NCBI GenBank assembly: GCA_963716135.1 | Contig: OY970289.1 | Coordinates: 1,674,001 to 1,738,000, forward strand | Length of the DNA stretch: 64,000 bases | From: CAVRAW01 sp963716135 | Lineage (GTDB): Bacteria > Planctomycetota > Planctomycetia > Pirellulales > JADZDJ01 | Reading direction: 5' to 3' | Part shown: positions 36,216 to 45,274 of the stretch, piece after piece | Position numbering within the stretch: the stretch's first letter is position 1 | How the letters are laid out: the number at the start of each line of letters is the position of its first letter | The notes under the pieces: generated by a model | Told to the model about the DNA's origin: nothing | The model's database searches: none | Seen by the model: only the letters and a program-made list of their open reading frames with translations | Made by a program: the position numbers and the translations under genes

Positions 36216-37859
36216 CTAATGCACAAACCTCATGCGCTGGAAATTCGGCCAAAACGGGAAGGGAATTTTCTTCGCGCCCAATTCGACGTAGTTGAACGAA
36301 TGGGGCCAGTAAACGAACAGTGCTTTGCCGATCAGCAGGCGGCGATCGACGTAGTTTTCGGGTCTCCAATAGCGGCCGTCTTTGCTGCGCGGGCTGTTGT
36401 CGCCCAGCATGAAGAACTGGTCGTCTTGCAAATCGAGGATTCTGCTGCGGTCGGTTTCCAGGGCGAAGTCGACGCCGCCCGGCCCTGGGTCGGCGGTGTA
36501 GTAAATATCGCGGCGGATCTTCAAATGGCTGACGTTGACGCTCGCGCCGTCTTCCACCGCGATACCGACGGGCGAAAGATCGGTCGCCGAGTTCGTGCCG
36601 ACCTCCGGCATCGTGCTCACGGGGCGTGTGTTCGAGAGCGGCGGGTAGGTGGTGGGGCCGTCGAACGAGATCATCTGACCGTTGACCGACAGCAGCAACT
36701 GGTCATCGACATTCGAGAAAGAGACATCGAACTTGCCGGGAGCGCGAATGGGAGTTTGGCCGACCGGCGCGAAATCGCGCAGGCTGGAAATTGACAACGT
36801 GGCCTCGCCGGTGGCCAAATCGATGTGGCAGCGAAATTGCACCCCGCCTTTCACCAGTTCCAACGTTACGGCGCCGCGGTCGCTTTTCGCCTCAATCTGA
36901 CAGTCGAGCGCGAGATCGCCGACCCAATGCTGGATTTCTTGCGGGCCGCGCGAACAACCGGGGGGCGTGAAGTCGGCGTCGTTGTACGCATAAAAATCGT
37001 CGATCAGCGATGGACCTGGAGCTGTGAACGGCTTGCCATCCAGGTAGTTTTGCCACACGTCGTACTGCCCGCCGTTGGCAGTGCGCCCGACCGGCAGAAT
37101 GTGTTGGTAACGCAACCAGGCCCGGTCGGGCAACGGATTTTCGGCGGAGAACGATTTGTAGTCCGCGCTGGTTTTCCAAATGGCGCCCCAGGGCTGCCAG
37201 CGCGGCGGCAGGCCGGCCTTGATGAGCTCGGGCACGACGTAATCGTTGTCGTAGACCGGCTGGAGCATCGCCCGCAGCTTCTCGGGCGGCTTGCGAGCGA
37301 TTTGGAAGTTGTCGGATCCCAAGGGGGCCGTGTAAAGATCGCCGTTGAGAATGCGAATGCGTTCGCTGGGCGTGCCGACGAGACGCTTGATGTAGTTGGT
37401 TTTGGCGTCTTCGGGATACTTAAACACCACGACATCCCAGCGCTGCGGGTCCGACACATCGTAGGCGAATTTGTTGACAATGATTCGATCGCCGTTGTAC
37501 GAGGGATAATCGGAGCGGTTGGCCGCATCCACCGGATCGACATTTTGCGTGTAGCGGCACATCGGGCAGGTGACATTTTCCACGCTGCACGGCTGGCGGT
37601 TGCCCGAGTCGTCGACTTCTTCGCTGGCGCCGACTCGATATTCGTAGCCGCACTTCGGACAGCGAATGTCTTTATGCCGTCCTTGCAGCGTGGGGGCCAT
37701 CGAGCCGGTGGGGATGACGAACGCTTCGGCCTCGAAGGTGCGGAACAGGAAGGCCAGAATCAGGGCGAGCACGATCGATTCGACCGTTTCACGAATGGTG
37801 CCGGTCCAGGTGGCGCTGCCGGCGGCGGGCTTTGCGGTCGATGTCTTCGGTTTGGCCAT
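36216..37859 (-). CDS. lepB: Signal peptidase I with zinc-ribbon-like and large inserts
   Basis: 547 aa, more than twice the usual length. N-terminal membrane helix (residues 26-42), catalytic Ser53 in FVIPTGSMAPTLQG, catalytic Lys158 in TNYIKRLVG, and box E GDNSPRSKDGR near 505. Inserted between are a CPKC...CPMC cluster (Cys 67, 70, 98, 101) that looks like a zinc ribbon, and some 330 residues including a beta-rich region of LamG/concanavalin type (VTLELVKGG, FDVSFSNVDDQLLLSVNGQM). The start ATG 37859 is chosen because upstream in-frame codons lie in a purine/pyrimidine repeat. First gene before lptB. Confidence 0.93.
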   Translation of the reverse strand: MAKPKTSTAKPAAGSATWTGTIRETVESIVLALILAFLFRTFEAEAFVIPTGSMAPTLQGRHKDIRCPKCGYEYRVGASEEVDDSGNRQPCSVENVTCPMCRYTQNVDPVDAANRSDYPSYNGDRIIVNKFAYDVSDPQRWDVVVFKYPEDAKTNYIKRLVGTPSERIRILNGDLYTAPLGSDNFQIARKPPEKLRAMLQPVYDNDYVVPELIKAGLPPRWQPWGAIWKTSADYKSFSAENPLPDRAWLRYQHILPVGRTANGGQYDVWQNYLDGKPFTAPGPSLIDDFYAYNDADFTPPGCSRGPQEIQHWVGDLALDCQIEAKSDRGAVTLELVKGGVQFRCHIDLATGEATLSISSLRDFAPVGQTPIRAPGKFDVSFSNVDDQLLLSVNGQMISFDGPTTYPPLSNTRPVSTMPEVGTNSATDLSPVGIAVEDGASVNVSHLKIRRDIYYTADPGPGGVDFALETDRSRILDLQDDQFFMLGDNSPRSKDGRYWRPENYVDRRLLIGKALFVYWPHSFNYVELGAKKIPFPFWPNFQRMRFVH

Positions 37860-37880
37860 GGCCGGTCCTGGTTTGTTGCC

Positions 37881-37959
37881 AGAAGAGCAGAAGAGGAGAA
37901 GATCAGAAGAGGAGAGCAAGTCATTCTCCTCTTCTCCTTTTCTGCTCTTCTCCTCTTCT
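37881..37959. repeat. Inverted AGAAGAGG-type word array upstream of lepB
   Basis: The purine-rich arm 37881-37916 faces a pyrimidine-rich arm 37925-37959 that is nearly its reverse complement, around an 8-base loop. It begins 22 bases upstream of the lepB ATG, in its 5' leader on the minus strand. Confidence 0.85.
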
Positions 37960-38055
37960 TGTTCGCTCAACAGCTCAGAATATAGCCGATTTGACTGGGC
38001 CGCGGAACTTGAACCGGTGATAGCACCGCGTCTAAGTTGCGTGCGCAGCAGGGCG

Positions 38056-39252
38056 TTACGTGCCGGAATTCGCTGCGCGAGAGCGGAGGATTAATTTGCT
38101 TACCTCCGGGCGGCAGTTGAGCCGAAGCGGCGTCTCGGCCGCGATGCCGCGGCTGACGTGCATCACGGTGGGGCTTTCATAGTACGTGCCCGCGGCATAT
38201 TTCACTCCGTGCCAACTGGGACAAGCAATGGCCCCAATCACCGGCAAGCGGAACTGTCCGCCGTGGGTGTGGCCGGCCATGACAAAATCGAAATCCCAGC
38301 GGCGGGCCCAGGGAAGCTGATCGGGTGAGTGCGAAAGCAGCACGCGCAGTTGCGGGCGCTCGGCGGTGCGCACCGGGCAGGTTTGCATGTCGGCCGCGGG
38401 TTTGAGCCAGGGCAATTCGTTGCCGGCCAGGATCACTTCCGCATCGTCGATCTTCAGCGACACCCAACGGCCTCCCAGGTTGGTCAGCCCGGCATCGACG
38501 AGCGATTGTCGGACGCGCGGCGCTTGGTGGGTGAACATGTCGTGATTGCCCAGCACAAAGTAAACGCCCCGCGGGGCGGACAAACGGGCCAGCGTGTCGG
38601 GGATCCAAGCGAGGAATTTTACGTCGTCCACGATATCGCCGCAGACCGCGATCATATCGCCGCCCAGGGCATCCGCCTCGCGCATCACGGCCTGGTAATA
38701 TTCGATGCCGATGTGGCCGGTGTAGTGCAGATCGGAGATCAACGTAATCGAAAAGCCGTCCAAGGTTGGCGGCAAGCGGGGCAGCTCGATTTCAAGGCGC
38801 TGCACCGCGATTTGCAGGGCCTGGTTGGTCGGCACGAGCGAAGCCAGCCGCCCGTGGAAACCGACCACGGGTTTGTAGCCCAACTGCGCCGCCACGTCGA
38901 TCACTTTGGTCTTATTTTCTCGCACCACAGCGCGGCCCAGATTCATGCCGTGCCGCACGAGCCATAGCGTGATGGTAATACCTGCGATCGTCCAGCAAGG
39001 CATCAGGTAGCACAAGGCTGCGCGATGGTGCACCAGTTGATCGAGCCAAACTTCGACCGGCAATCCGGAGCGCCACCACCAAACCAGTGCGGCGGCCGGA
39101 ATCAGCACAAACATCGTGGGACACGGCGCGGAGAGCAAGCGCACAATTGGGCGCGGGATGCCGACTGAATGAGCCCGGTTAATCAGGCCAACCCAAAGCG
39201 CGGTGTGACCGATGAGGGCCAGGAGAATCAGCGCTACGGTAACGGCGGGCAT
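38056..39252 (-). CDS. Membrane-anchored calcineurin-like metallophosphoesterase
   Basis: 398 aa. Two to three N-terminal helices (residues 4-22, 45-60, 83-102), then the metallophosphoesterase core from about residue 170: LISDLHYTGH, AVCGDIVDDV, VLGNHDMF, LLSHSPD, and VMAGHTHGGQFRLP. The arrangement matches the YkuE/LpxH-like class that dephosphorylates or cleaves membrane-linked phosphate esters. The start lies just inside the second copy of the double-hairpin repeat flank. Confidence 0.9.
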   Translation of the reverse strand: MPAVTVALILLALIGHTALWVGLINRAHSVGIPRPIVRLLSAPCPTMFVLIPAAALVWWWRSGLPVEVWLDQLVHHRAALCYLMPCWTIAGITITLWLVRHGMNLGRAVVRENKTKVIDVAAQLGYKPVVGFHGRLASLVPTNQALQIAVQRLEIELPRLPPTLDGFSITLISDLHYTGHIGIEYYQAVMREADALGGDMIAVCGDIVDDVKFLAWIPDTLARLSAPRGVYFVLGNHDMFTHQAPRVRQSLVDAGLTNLGGRWVSLKIDDAEVILAGNELPWLKPAADMQTCPVRTAERPQLRVLLSHSPDQLPWARRWDFDFVMAGHTHGGQFRLPVIGAIACPSWHGVKYAAGTYYESPTVMHVSRGIAAETPLRLNCRPEVSKLILRSRAANSGT

Positions 39253-39268
39253 GAAAGAGCGAGAAGTC

Positions 39269-39329
39269 GTTTGTCAGTGGAGGCGAGCGTCATTTCCACT
39301 GACAAGCGCGGCGCTTGTCAGTGCCACCC
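39269..39329. repeat. Double hairpin intergenic repeat (copy 2)
   Basis: The 36 nt at 39294-39329 are identical to 872-907 and contain the perfect 13-bp palindrome (39297-39309 with 39311-39323). An 11-nt half-site at 39269-39279 equals the right arm of the first hairpin of copy 1, but its left arm is missing. The element lies between two minus-strand genes. Confidence 0.9.
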
Positions 39330-39346
39330 GAGTTGGGCGGCCGTCG

Positions 39347-41065
39347 TTACGAGGTTTGCTTGACCAGTTTTTGCCGCTTGGCGACGGCCTTCTCCACCGT
39401 GTCGAGCAGTTGATCCAGACGGAACGGTTTGTAGAGCACCAACTCCAGGCCCGCCTGACGGGCCTTGACGATCGAATGGCCCGGGTCGTAGCCGAAACCC
39501 GTCATCAGCACCAGCGGCACCGGATCGAGAATCTCCTGCAAGCGCTGCAGCAGCTCATAGCCATTGAGGTCCGGCAAGCGGATGTCGGCGATGATGACGT
39601 CGTAGCCGTCGGCATCGACCATGTTGCGGACCAGACAGATGGCCTCGGCGCCGTTGTGGGCGGTTTCCACGATGCAGCCGTAACGTTCCAGCAAGTTGTG
39701 GGCGGCGCTGCGGACCGAGTCGTCGGCATCGGCCACCAGCACGCGGCGGCCTTTGAGCGTGGGACGCTTTTCCATCTGTTTGCCGGCCGGCAGGGCTTGC
39801 ACGGGAGCCATCGACTGGCCCACCTTTTGGATCACTTGCTTGATGTCGCGGGCGTTGCGCAAGATCCGCTGGAGGCGTTCGACGACTTCGGGCTCGTGGC
39901 CGATGTAGCGTTCCATGACGTTGACGGCGTCTTGCAGAATGTCGTCGACGGGCAAGGCGACGGCACTGTGGATGGCCTCGACGCTTTCCTGGGCGGTGCT
40001 GGCCTTTTCGACGGCCAAAAGCTCCAGCGTGTTCAGGGCCACGGCCACGTCGCGGCTGAAGATTTCCAAGAATTGCAGATCGCTTTCGCCGAAGGCGCGC
40101 GGGTCGGGGCTTTCGACGTTGAAGGTGCCGATGACTTCGTCGTGCAAAACCAGCGGCACCGTCAACGAGCTCTTGCAGCCTTTACACCCCTGAAGGTACA
40201 GCGGATCTTCGGTTGTGTCTTCGCACAGATAGCTCTTGCCGGTGGCGGCGACGAAGCCGGTCACGCCGTTGCTCTGCTGCTGGGCGAACAGTTCGCGTTT
40301 TTCGGCTTCAGGTTCCATGCCGACGGCCAACAGCGGCTCGAGCTTGTTGGTCTTTTGATCCAGCAGGCGGATTTCGACGACGTCGAAGTGCAGCAGGTCT
40401 TTGGTGTAGTGCAGAATGTTCGATTTCAACAGCTCGATACGCTCGTCGATCGACATCTGCGAGAGTTCTTCGCCGGTCAGATCCGACAGCTCCTGGCCGG
40501 CCTGATGAATGGCGGCCAGCTTCTGTTGCTGCAGCACTTCCTTGGTGACGTCGCGCACGGTGACGATTAAGTGCTCCGGCGGCTTGTTTCCTTCGCTGAC
40601 CGGCGCGGCGTGCACGTGGAAATAACGGTTCTCGCCGGAGCGCAGCGTGCTGCTGCTGGGCTTGCCGGCGGTGAGCGCCGTGTGGAACGGGCAGAAATCA
40701 GGGCCGAGGATTTCGGGGCTGTTGAGCACTTCGTAGAAGTTTTCACCCGTCACCTTCTCGCGCCCAGTCCATTCCTTCAACCGGCCGTTGCCCCAGATGA
40801 TGGTGTTGTCGGAGTCCAACAACACAATGCCGTCGGGCATGCCCTCCAGAATGCGTTCGTTCTGCAGGAGCTTGCCCATGCGGAACGCTTCGCCGATTTG
40901 ACCTGCGGCGACGTACACGCCCGCATAGTTATCGCGGGCCATCCGTGAGAGCGCACGGATAGGGCTGCGCACCTCTTCGATATCGAATCCGGCGGGTAGG
41001 GTGGGAAACGGGGCGTTTCTATCCGCTGGGTCGCGGACGACCAGAATTTTCGGCTTTGCCGTCAA
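39347..41065 (-). CDS. PAS-GAF-receiver signalling protein lacking a kinase ATPase
   Basis: 572 aa. A degenerate N-terminal receiver-like segment (ILVVRDPADRN) leads into PAS at about residues 75-180 (ILEGMPDGIVLLDSDNTIIW) and GAF at about 210-355. A helical segment follows in which EAIHSAVALPVDDILQDAV occupies the place of an H-box. The C-terminal receiver starts at about 440 (phospho-Asp in IIADIRLPDLNGYELL, Lys in VLYKPFRLDQ). No N/G boxes of a histidine kinase ATPase are present. Translation starts at TTG 41065. A sigma-70-like promoter lies 36 bases upstream. Confidence 0.88.
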   Translation of the reverse strand: MTAKPKILVVRDPADRNAPFPTLPAGFDIEEVRSPIRALSRMARDNYAGVYVAAGQIGEAFRMGKLLQNERILEGMPDGIVLLDSDNTIIWGNGRLKEWTGREKVTGENFYEVLNSPEILGPDFCPFHTALTAGKPSSSTLRSGENRYFHVHAAPVSEGNKPPEHLIVTVRDVTKEVLQQQKLAAIHQAGQELSDLTGEELSQMSIDERIELLKSNILHYTKDLLHFDVVEIRLLDQKTNKLEPLLAVGMEPEAEKRELFAQQQSNGVTGFVAATGKSYLCEDTTEDPLYLQGCKGCKSSLTVPLVLHDEVIGTFNVESPDPRAFGESDLQFLEIFSRDVAVALNTLELLAVEKASTAQESVEAIHSAVALPVDDILQDAVNVMERYIGHEPEVVERLQRILRNARDIKQVIQKVGQSMAPVQALPAGKQMEKRPTLKGRRVLVADADDSVRSAAHNLLERYGCIVETAHNGAEAICLVRNMVDADGYDVIIADIRLPDLNGYELLQRLQEILDPVPLVLMTGFGYDPGHSIVKARQAGLELVLYKPFRLDQLLDTVEKAVAKRQKLVKQTS

Positions 41066-41100
41066 AGCTCCTAACCCCCTAGTTGCTATTGTTGCAAGGT

Positions 41101-41129
41101 ATTATAGGAGCGGCGCATCGGGCGAACAA
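41101..41129 (-). promoter_or_regulatory. Sigma-70-like promoter of the PAS-GAF-receiver gene
   Basis: On the minus strand: TTGTTC (41129-41124), 17-base spacer, then a perfect TATAAT (41106-41101), about 36 bases before the TTG start at 41065. Motif and spacing only. Confidence 0.5.
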
Positions 41130-41350
41130 CCGCGCGCCCGATTGCGCGCTAGTGCCCCAGATGTCCATCGGACACCGGCTTTGCAAGAGTTCACTGGGCG
41201 GCAAAGTTTGCCGAGATTTCGTGAGCAGACTGCCGTAAAGTCATGCGGTATAGCCGTTACCGACAGACTTCCCGGCACAAGCGAAATCAATATCGAACGA
41301 TTCAACGGTACAGCGGGCTAGTTGTGATAGCCGCCCTCAACTCCGCTTTG

Positions 41351-41389
41351 TGGCACAAACGAGCCGCTCGTAGCCCCTCTTTTGTGCCA
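41351..41389. repeat. Inverted repeat TGGCACAAA ... TTTGTGCCA
   Basis: A perfect 9-bp inverted pair (41351-41359 and 41381-41389), with an inner CGAG-CCG-CTCG palindrome at 41360-41370. It lies between two signalling genes; the left half-site is shared with the sigma-54-like element at 13951. Confidence 0.7.
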
Positions 41390-41542
41390 ACTATCTTCTT
41401 ACGCAGTGAGGCGCGCGGCGGATCGAATCAGCTTGATTTTGTGCAACTTCGAACAATCCGGCGCAATTTGCGACAATTCTTTGAGCCGCTCCGCAACAGG
41501 ATGAGGGGCGAATGCATGGCCGCGACTCGCTGCGCATGCAAG

Positions 41543-41938
41543 CTAGCTGTGCTCGGGCCAACCGTACACTCGGCGGAAAACCTGATCGACGGTCGAAGTG
41601 AGATCTCGCTGACTCACCGGTTTGGAGAGCACGGAGAACGCGTCGATCGACCGGGCCTGCTGGGCGATGGCCTCGTCCAACGCTGCCGACAAAAGCACAA
41701 ACGGCAAGACGGAATTGAGTTGGCGAATGCGTCGCATCGTTTCCAAGCCGCTCAGCCGCGGCATGTGCATGTCCAGCAGCAACAGGTGCACCGGCTGTGA
41801 ATTGACGATCCGCAGCGTTTCTTCGCCGTCCGCGGCGGTCAGCATGCGGAAGCCGCGCGGCTGGAGGATCTCACGTACGGTGTCGCGAAACGCGGTATCG
41901 TCGTCGGTGATCAGGATGGAAGGAGTGTCGACTAACAT
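41543..41938 (-). CDS. Single-domain response regulator (CheY-like)
   Basis: 131 aa. Receiver fold with ILITDDDTAFRDTV, phospho-Asp in LLLLDMHMPRLSGLE, and the switch Lys in FSVLSKPVSQRD. No output domain, so it probably signals through protein contacts or a phosphorelay. The start ATG 41938 (MLVDTPS) is preferred over the open extension to 42049, which looks non-coding. The next gene downstream on this strand is the kinase-less receiver protein. Confidence 0.9.
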   Translation of the reverse strand: MLVDTPSILITDDDTAFRDTVREILQPRGFRMLTAADGEETLRIVNSQPVHLLLLDMHMPRLSGLETMRRIRQLNSVLPFVLLSAALDEAIAQQARSIDAFSVLSKPVSQRDLTSTVDQVFRRVYGWPEHS

Positions 41939-42424
41939 CGGACGCTGAAGACCGGCGGGTGGATTCAGGCAGAAGTGCACCACTTTAGAAAGCAAGTTCG
42001 ATGCCAACAGCGACCGCCTGCGCGGGGCGCCGGAAGCCTGTCGCCACAAGCCGCTGGCGGGCCGCGACTTGTATCATAATTCGGCCGGCGCCTACAGCCA
42101 AAATGGGTAAATCCATAACCGAAAATGGCATCTCGCGGGCTGAATCTCCCTGCCAAGGCTGCAGGGCGTCGGCCGGTTAATTGCCGTGTGATTGTCGCGG
42201 CGCGATGGGCTCAATAACATCCCGCTGGCATGGGCTGAACAGGCGTTTGTTGAGTATTGGCAGCGGCAATTGCTCGTAATCGGGTCTGCTCAGCGCTGCG
42301 GCTAATCTTGTAAGCCCATCGGCAATTCTTATACTAGCGACAGACAAATCATCGATTCTTGATCGTCAAGCTGAGTTGGGCCGCCGATCCAATTGCCGGA
42401 CGATTCGACCCAGGGAACCGCACC
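41939..42424. other. Intergenic, about 485 bases, holds the sdh promoter
   Basis: Divergent gap between the response regulator and sdhC. Apart from the promoter-like element at 42308-42335 I see no gene, repeat or RNA. Confidence 0.5.
42308..42335 (+). promoter_or_regulatory. Sigma-70-like promoter of sdhCAB
   Basis: TTGTAA (42308-42313), 16-base spacer, TATACT (42330-42335), about 90 bases upstream of the proposed sdhC start. Motif evidence only. Confidence 0.45.
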
Positions 42425-43246
42425 GTGGAAGCCGTCCAATCCGCCGCCGGAACCGACACCGCCGATAGCACGTTCGTTGGACGGCACCAGTTTCTAATCT
42501 ACCGGTTGTTTTCGCTCGCCGGTTTGATCCCGATAGGTGCGTATGTCGTCGTGCATTTGGCGGTGAACGCTTCGATTTTGGCCGGCCCGGCGGCTTACCA
42601 GGCTCAGGTCGATCGTATTCATTCGCTGGGTCCGTTTTTGGTGATGGTGGCGGAATGGGTGTTCATTTTCATCCCGCTGATGTTTCACGCTGCCGTTGGC
42701 TTGTGGATCATCGCCGGAGGTTTGCCCAATGTGGCCGCTTACCCGTACGGCAGCAACGTGCGATACACGCTGCAGCGCGCCACGGGGATGATTGCCGTGG
42801 CCTTCATTTTGTTTCACCTGTGGCAAATGCACCACTTGGGCAAGGCGTTGGGAGGCGGCGCGTTTGATGCCGAGCGCGCGGCATCCTCCGCCGGACTGGT
42901 GCTGCATTCGGTGTTGATGCAAATCATTTACGCCGTCGGCACGCTGGCGGCGGTTTATCACTTGGCCAATGGGCTGTGGACCTTCGGCATCACTTGGGGC
43001 ATCTGGACCAGCGATGCCGCCCAGCGCCGGGTTGGCTATGTTTGTGCGGCGTTTGGCATTTTGCTCGGCGCGATCGGGCTGGGGGCGATTTATGGAATGG
43101 CCACGGTCGATGTGGCACGGGCACAGGTCGTGGAGGAGCGGATCGAACATGCGCGCGAGTTGCTCGGGGGACAAATCTCCGAAACTGGTGGCAGCGAGCC
43201 CGACGCCGCCGCCCCGAAATCCATGAGCAAATTGCAGGAAGAGTAA
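42425..43246 (+). CDS. sdhC: Succinate dehydrogenase cytochrome b subunit (type B)
   Basis: 273 aa with five membrane helices, typical of di-haem b558 subunits. Helix His residues: GRHQFLIYRL, VVVHLAVNAS, LMFHAAVGLWII, LFHLWQMHHLG, VYHLANGLWTFGITWGIW. Passes electrons to quinone. The start is GTG 42425 (EAVQSAAG), preceded by AGGGAA; the open frame to 42359 begins with TTG and lacks a ribosome-binding site. Followed six bases later by sdhA. Confidence 0.92.
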   Translation: MEAVQSAAGTDTADSTFVGRHQFLIYRLFSLAGLIPIGAYVVVHLAVNASILAGPAAYQAQVDRIHSLGPFLVMVAEWVFIFIPLMFHAAVGLWIIAGGLPNVAAYPYGSNVRYTLQRATGMIAVAFILFHLWQMHHLGKALGGGAFDAERAASSAGLVLHSVLMQIIYAVGTLAAVYHLANGLWTFGITWGIWTSDAAQRRVGYVCAAFGILLGAIGLGAIYGMATVDVARAQVVEERIEHARELLGGQISETGGSEPDAAAPKSMSKLQEE

Positions 43247-43251
43247 ACAGA

Positions 43252-45268
43252 ATGGCAAAGCAACGGGTACTCGTAGTTGGCGGCGGGCTGGCTGGGCTGG
43301 CAGCGACGATGAAGCTGGCCGAGCTGGGCATCGACGTCGATCTGATGAGCCTGGTGCCGGTGAAACGATCGCACAGCGTGTGTGCCCAAGGGGGCATCAA
43401 CGCCGTCAATGATCTGACGCGGCAACAAGGCGACAACGAGTGGCTGCACTTCGACGACACCGTATACGGCGGCGATTTTCTGCAACATCAGCCGCCCGTG
43501 AAAGAGATGTGCGATTGGGCGCCGCGGATCATCGATCTGATGGATCGCCTGGGCGTGACGTTCAACCGCACGCCGGAAGGCTACCGCGATCAGCGCCGCT
43601 TCGGCGGCACGCTATTCAAGCGCACGTCGTTTGCCGGCGCCACGACCGGCCAGCAATTGCTGTATGCGCTGGACGAGCAGGTGCGCCGCTGGGAGGTGGA
43701 AGGCAAAGTTACCAAGCACGAATTCTGGGATTTCCTCGAGCCCATTCTGGATGCCAACGGCCGCTGCCGCGGCGCGGTGGCTCAGGACATGGTCACGATG
43801 GAAATCCGTGCGTTCCCAGCCGACGCAGTGATTATTGCTTCCGGCGGTTGCGGATTGATTTTCGGCCGCTCGACGATGTCGATGGTTTGCACCGGCAGCG
43901 CGGCCAGCCGCTGTTTCCAAGCCGGCGCGATCCTTGCCAACGCCGAGTTTGTTCAAGTTCATCCCACCGCCGTGCCGGGGGCCGACAAGCTGCGGCTGAT
44001 GAGCGAAAGCGCCCGCGGCGAAGGGGGCCGTGTATGGGTGCCGCGGAAGCCGCAGGATCCGCGCGATCCACTCACGATTCCCGAAAGTGAACGCTATTAT
44101 TTCCTCGAGGAGCGATATCCGAAGTACGGCAATCTGGTGCCGCGCGACATTGCCACGCGCGAAATATTCAACGTCTGCACGAACGAAGGGCTGAGCGTGG
44201 AGAAAGGCCGGCTGTGCGTCTACCTCGATCTGACGCACATTCCGCGCGAGGTGTTGGACAAGAAGCTAGAGGGCATCTTAAGCATCTACGAGAAGTTCAC
44301 GGGGGTTGATCCGCGCGACGTGCCGATGAAAATCTTCCCCGCCGTGCACTACTTCATGGGCGGGCTGTGGGCCGATTACGAAAAGAATCCGTCCACCGGT
44401 GGACTGAAAATCGGTTCGCCGCGCAATCAGCAGACGAATATTCCCGGCTTGTACGCCATCGGCGAATGCGATTATCAGTATCACGGAGCCAATCGGCTGG
44501 GGGCCAATTCGCTGTTGAGTTGCATCTTCAGCGGGCTGTTTGTCGCGCCGGGCATCGAAACGCTCTTGGGGACGCTGAAGGGATCAACCGCCGCCGATCA
44601 ACCAGGTTCGCTGTACGAGCAGGCGTTGAAGCGGCAGCAGAAAATTCACGACGACCTGTTGCATCGCAGCTCCGGCGGAGAGAACCCGTATCTGATTCAC
44701 GATGAGCTGGGCCAGGTGATGACCAAAGCCGCCACCGTGGTGCGCTACAACAAGCAATTGGCCGAGGCCTACGACAAAGTGTGCGAGCTGGAGCAGCGGG
44801 CCCGCCGGGCATCGCTTTCCGATACCGGCAATTGGACAAACCAAAACGTCGTGTTCACCAAGGCGCTGCGCGACATGTTCCCGGTGGCGAAGGCGATTTT
44901 GCGCGGCGCTTTGCAGCGCGACGAATGCCGCGGGGCCCACTATAAGCCCGATTTCTGCATGCCGGGATTGGAGGCCACCGAGCCGGCGGCGCCGCCGCGA
45001 GGCGGAGCAGTGGTGCGATCGCTTCGAGGAAAATACCCGCAAGTGGTTGAAGACCACGATCGCCAAACTGTCGCCCGAGGGGGAGCCGCAGTTGAGTTAT
45101 GAGGACGTCGATACCTCGCTGATCACGCCGCGGCCGCGACTGTACGGTTTGGTGGGGGCCGACATCATCGAGCAAGTGTGGAAGGAACGGCAGGCGGCCA
45201 AGAATCCGCCGGCAAGCACCGATGGAAACGGACAACGTGCCGCCGCAGCATCGAAAGCAAAGGCTTAG
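43252..45268 (+). CDS. sdhA: Succinate dehydrogenase flavoprotein subunit (one apparent frameshift)
   Basis: 671 aa after repair. FAD-binding VLVVGGGLAGLAATMKLAE, flavin-linkage region SHSVCAQGGINAV, substrate loop QVHPTAVPG and SARGEGGRVWVP, and NSLLSCIFSGLFVAPGIE. After PAAPP a net +1 shift near 44992 occurs; dropping one C gives PREAEQWCDRFEENTRKWL and the family C-terminus LSYEDVDTSLITPRPRLYG. Oxidises succinate to fumarate (or the reverse) as part of the complex. Confidence 0.95.
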
Positions 45269-45274
45269 GAACTG

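Larger units (their letters stand above)
41066..41542. other. Intergenic, 477 bases, no gene seen
   Basis: Separates two minus-strand signalling genes. It holds a promoter-like pair at 41101-41129 and an inverted repeat at 41351-41389. No convincing reading frame or RNA gene. Confidence 0.5.

Noticed and set aside
37860..37970. N-terminal extension of lepB
   Set aside because: The extra codons are translated purine/pyrimidine repeat (Glu/Ser/Leu runs), not protein-like.
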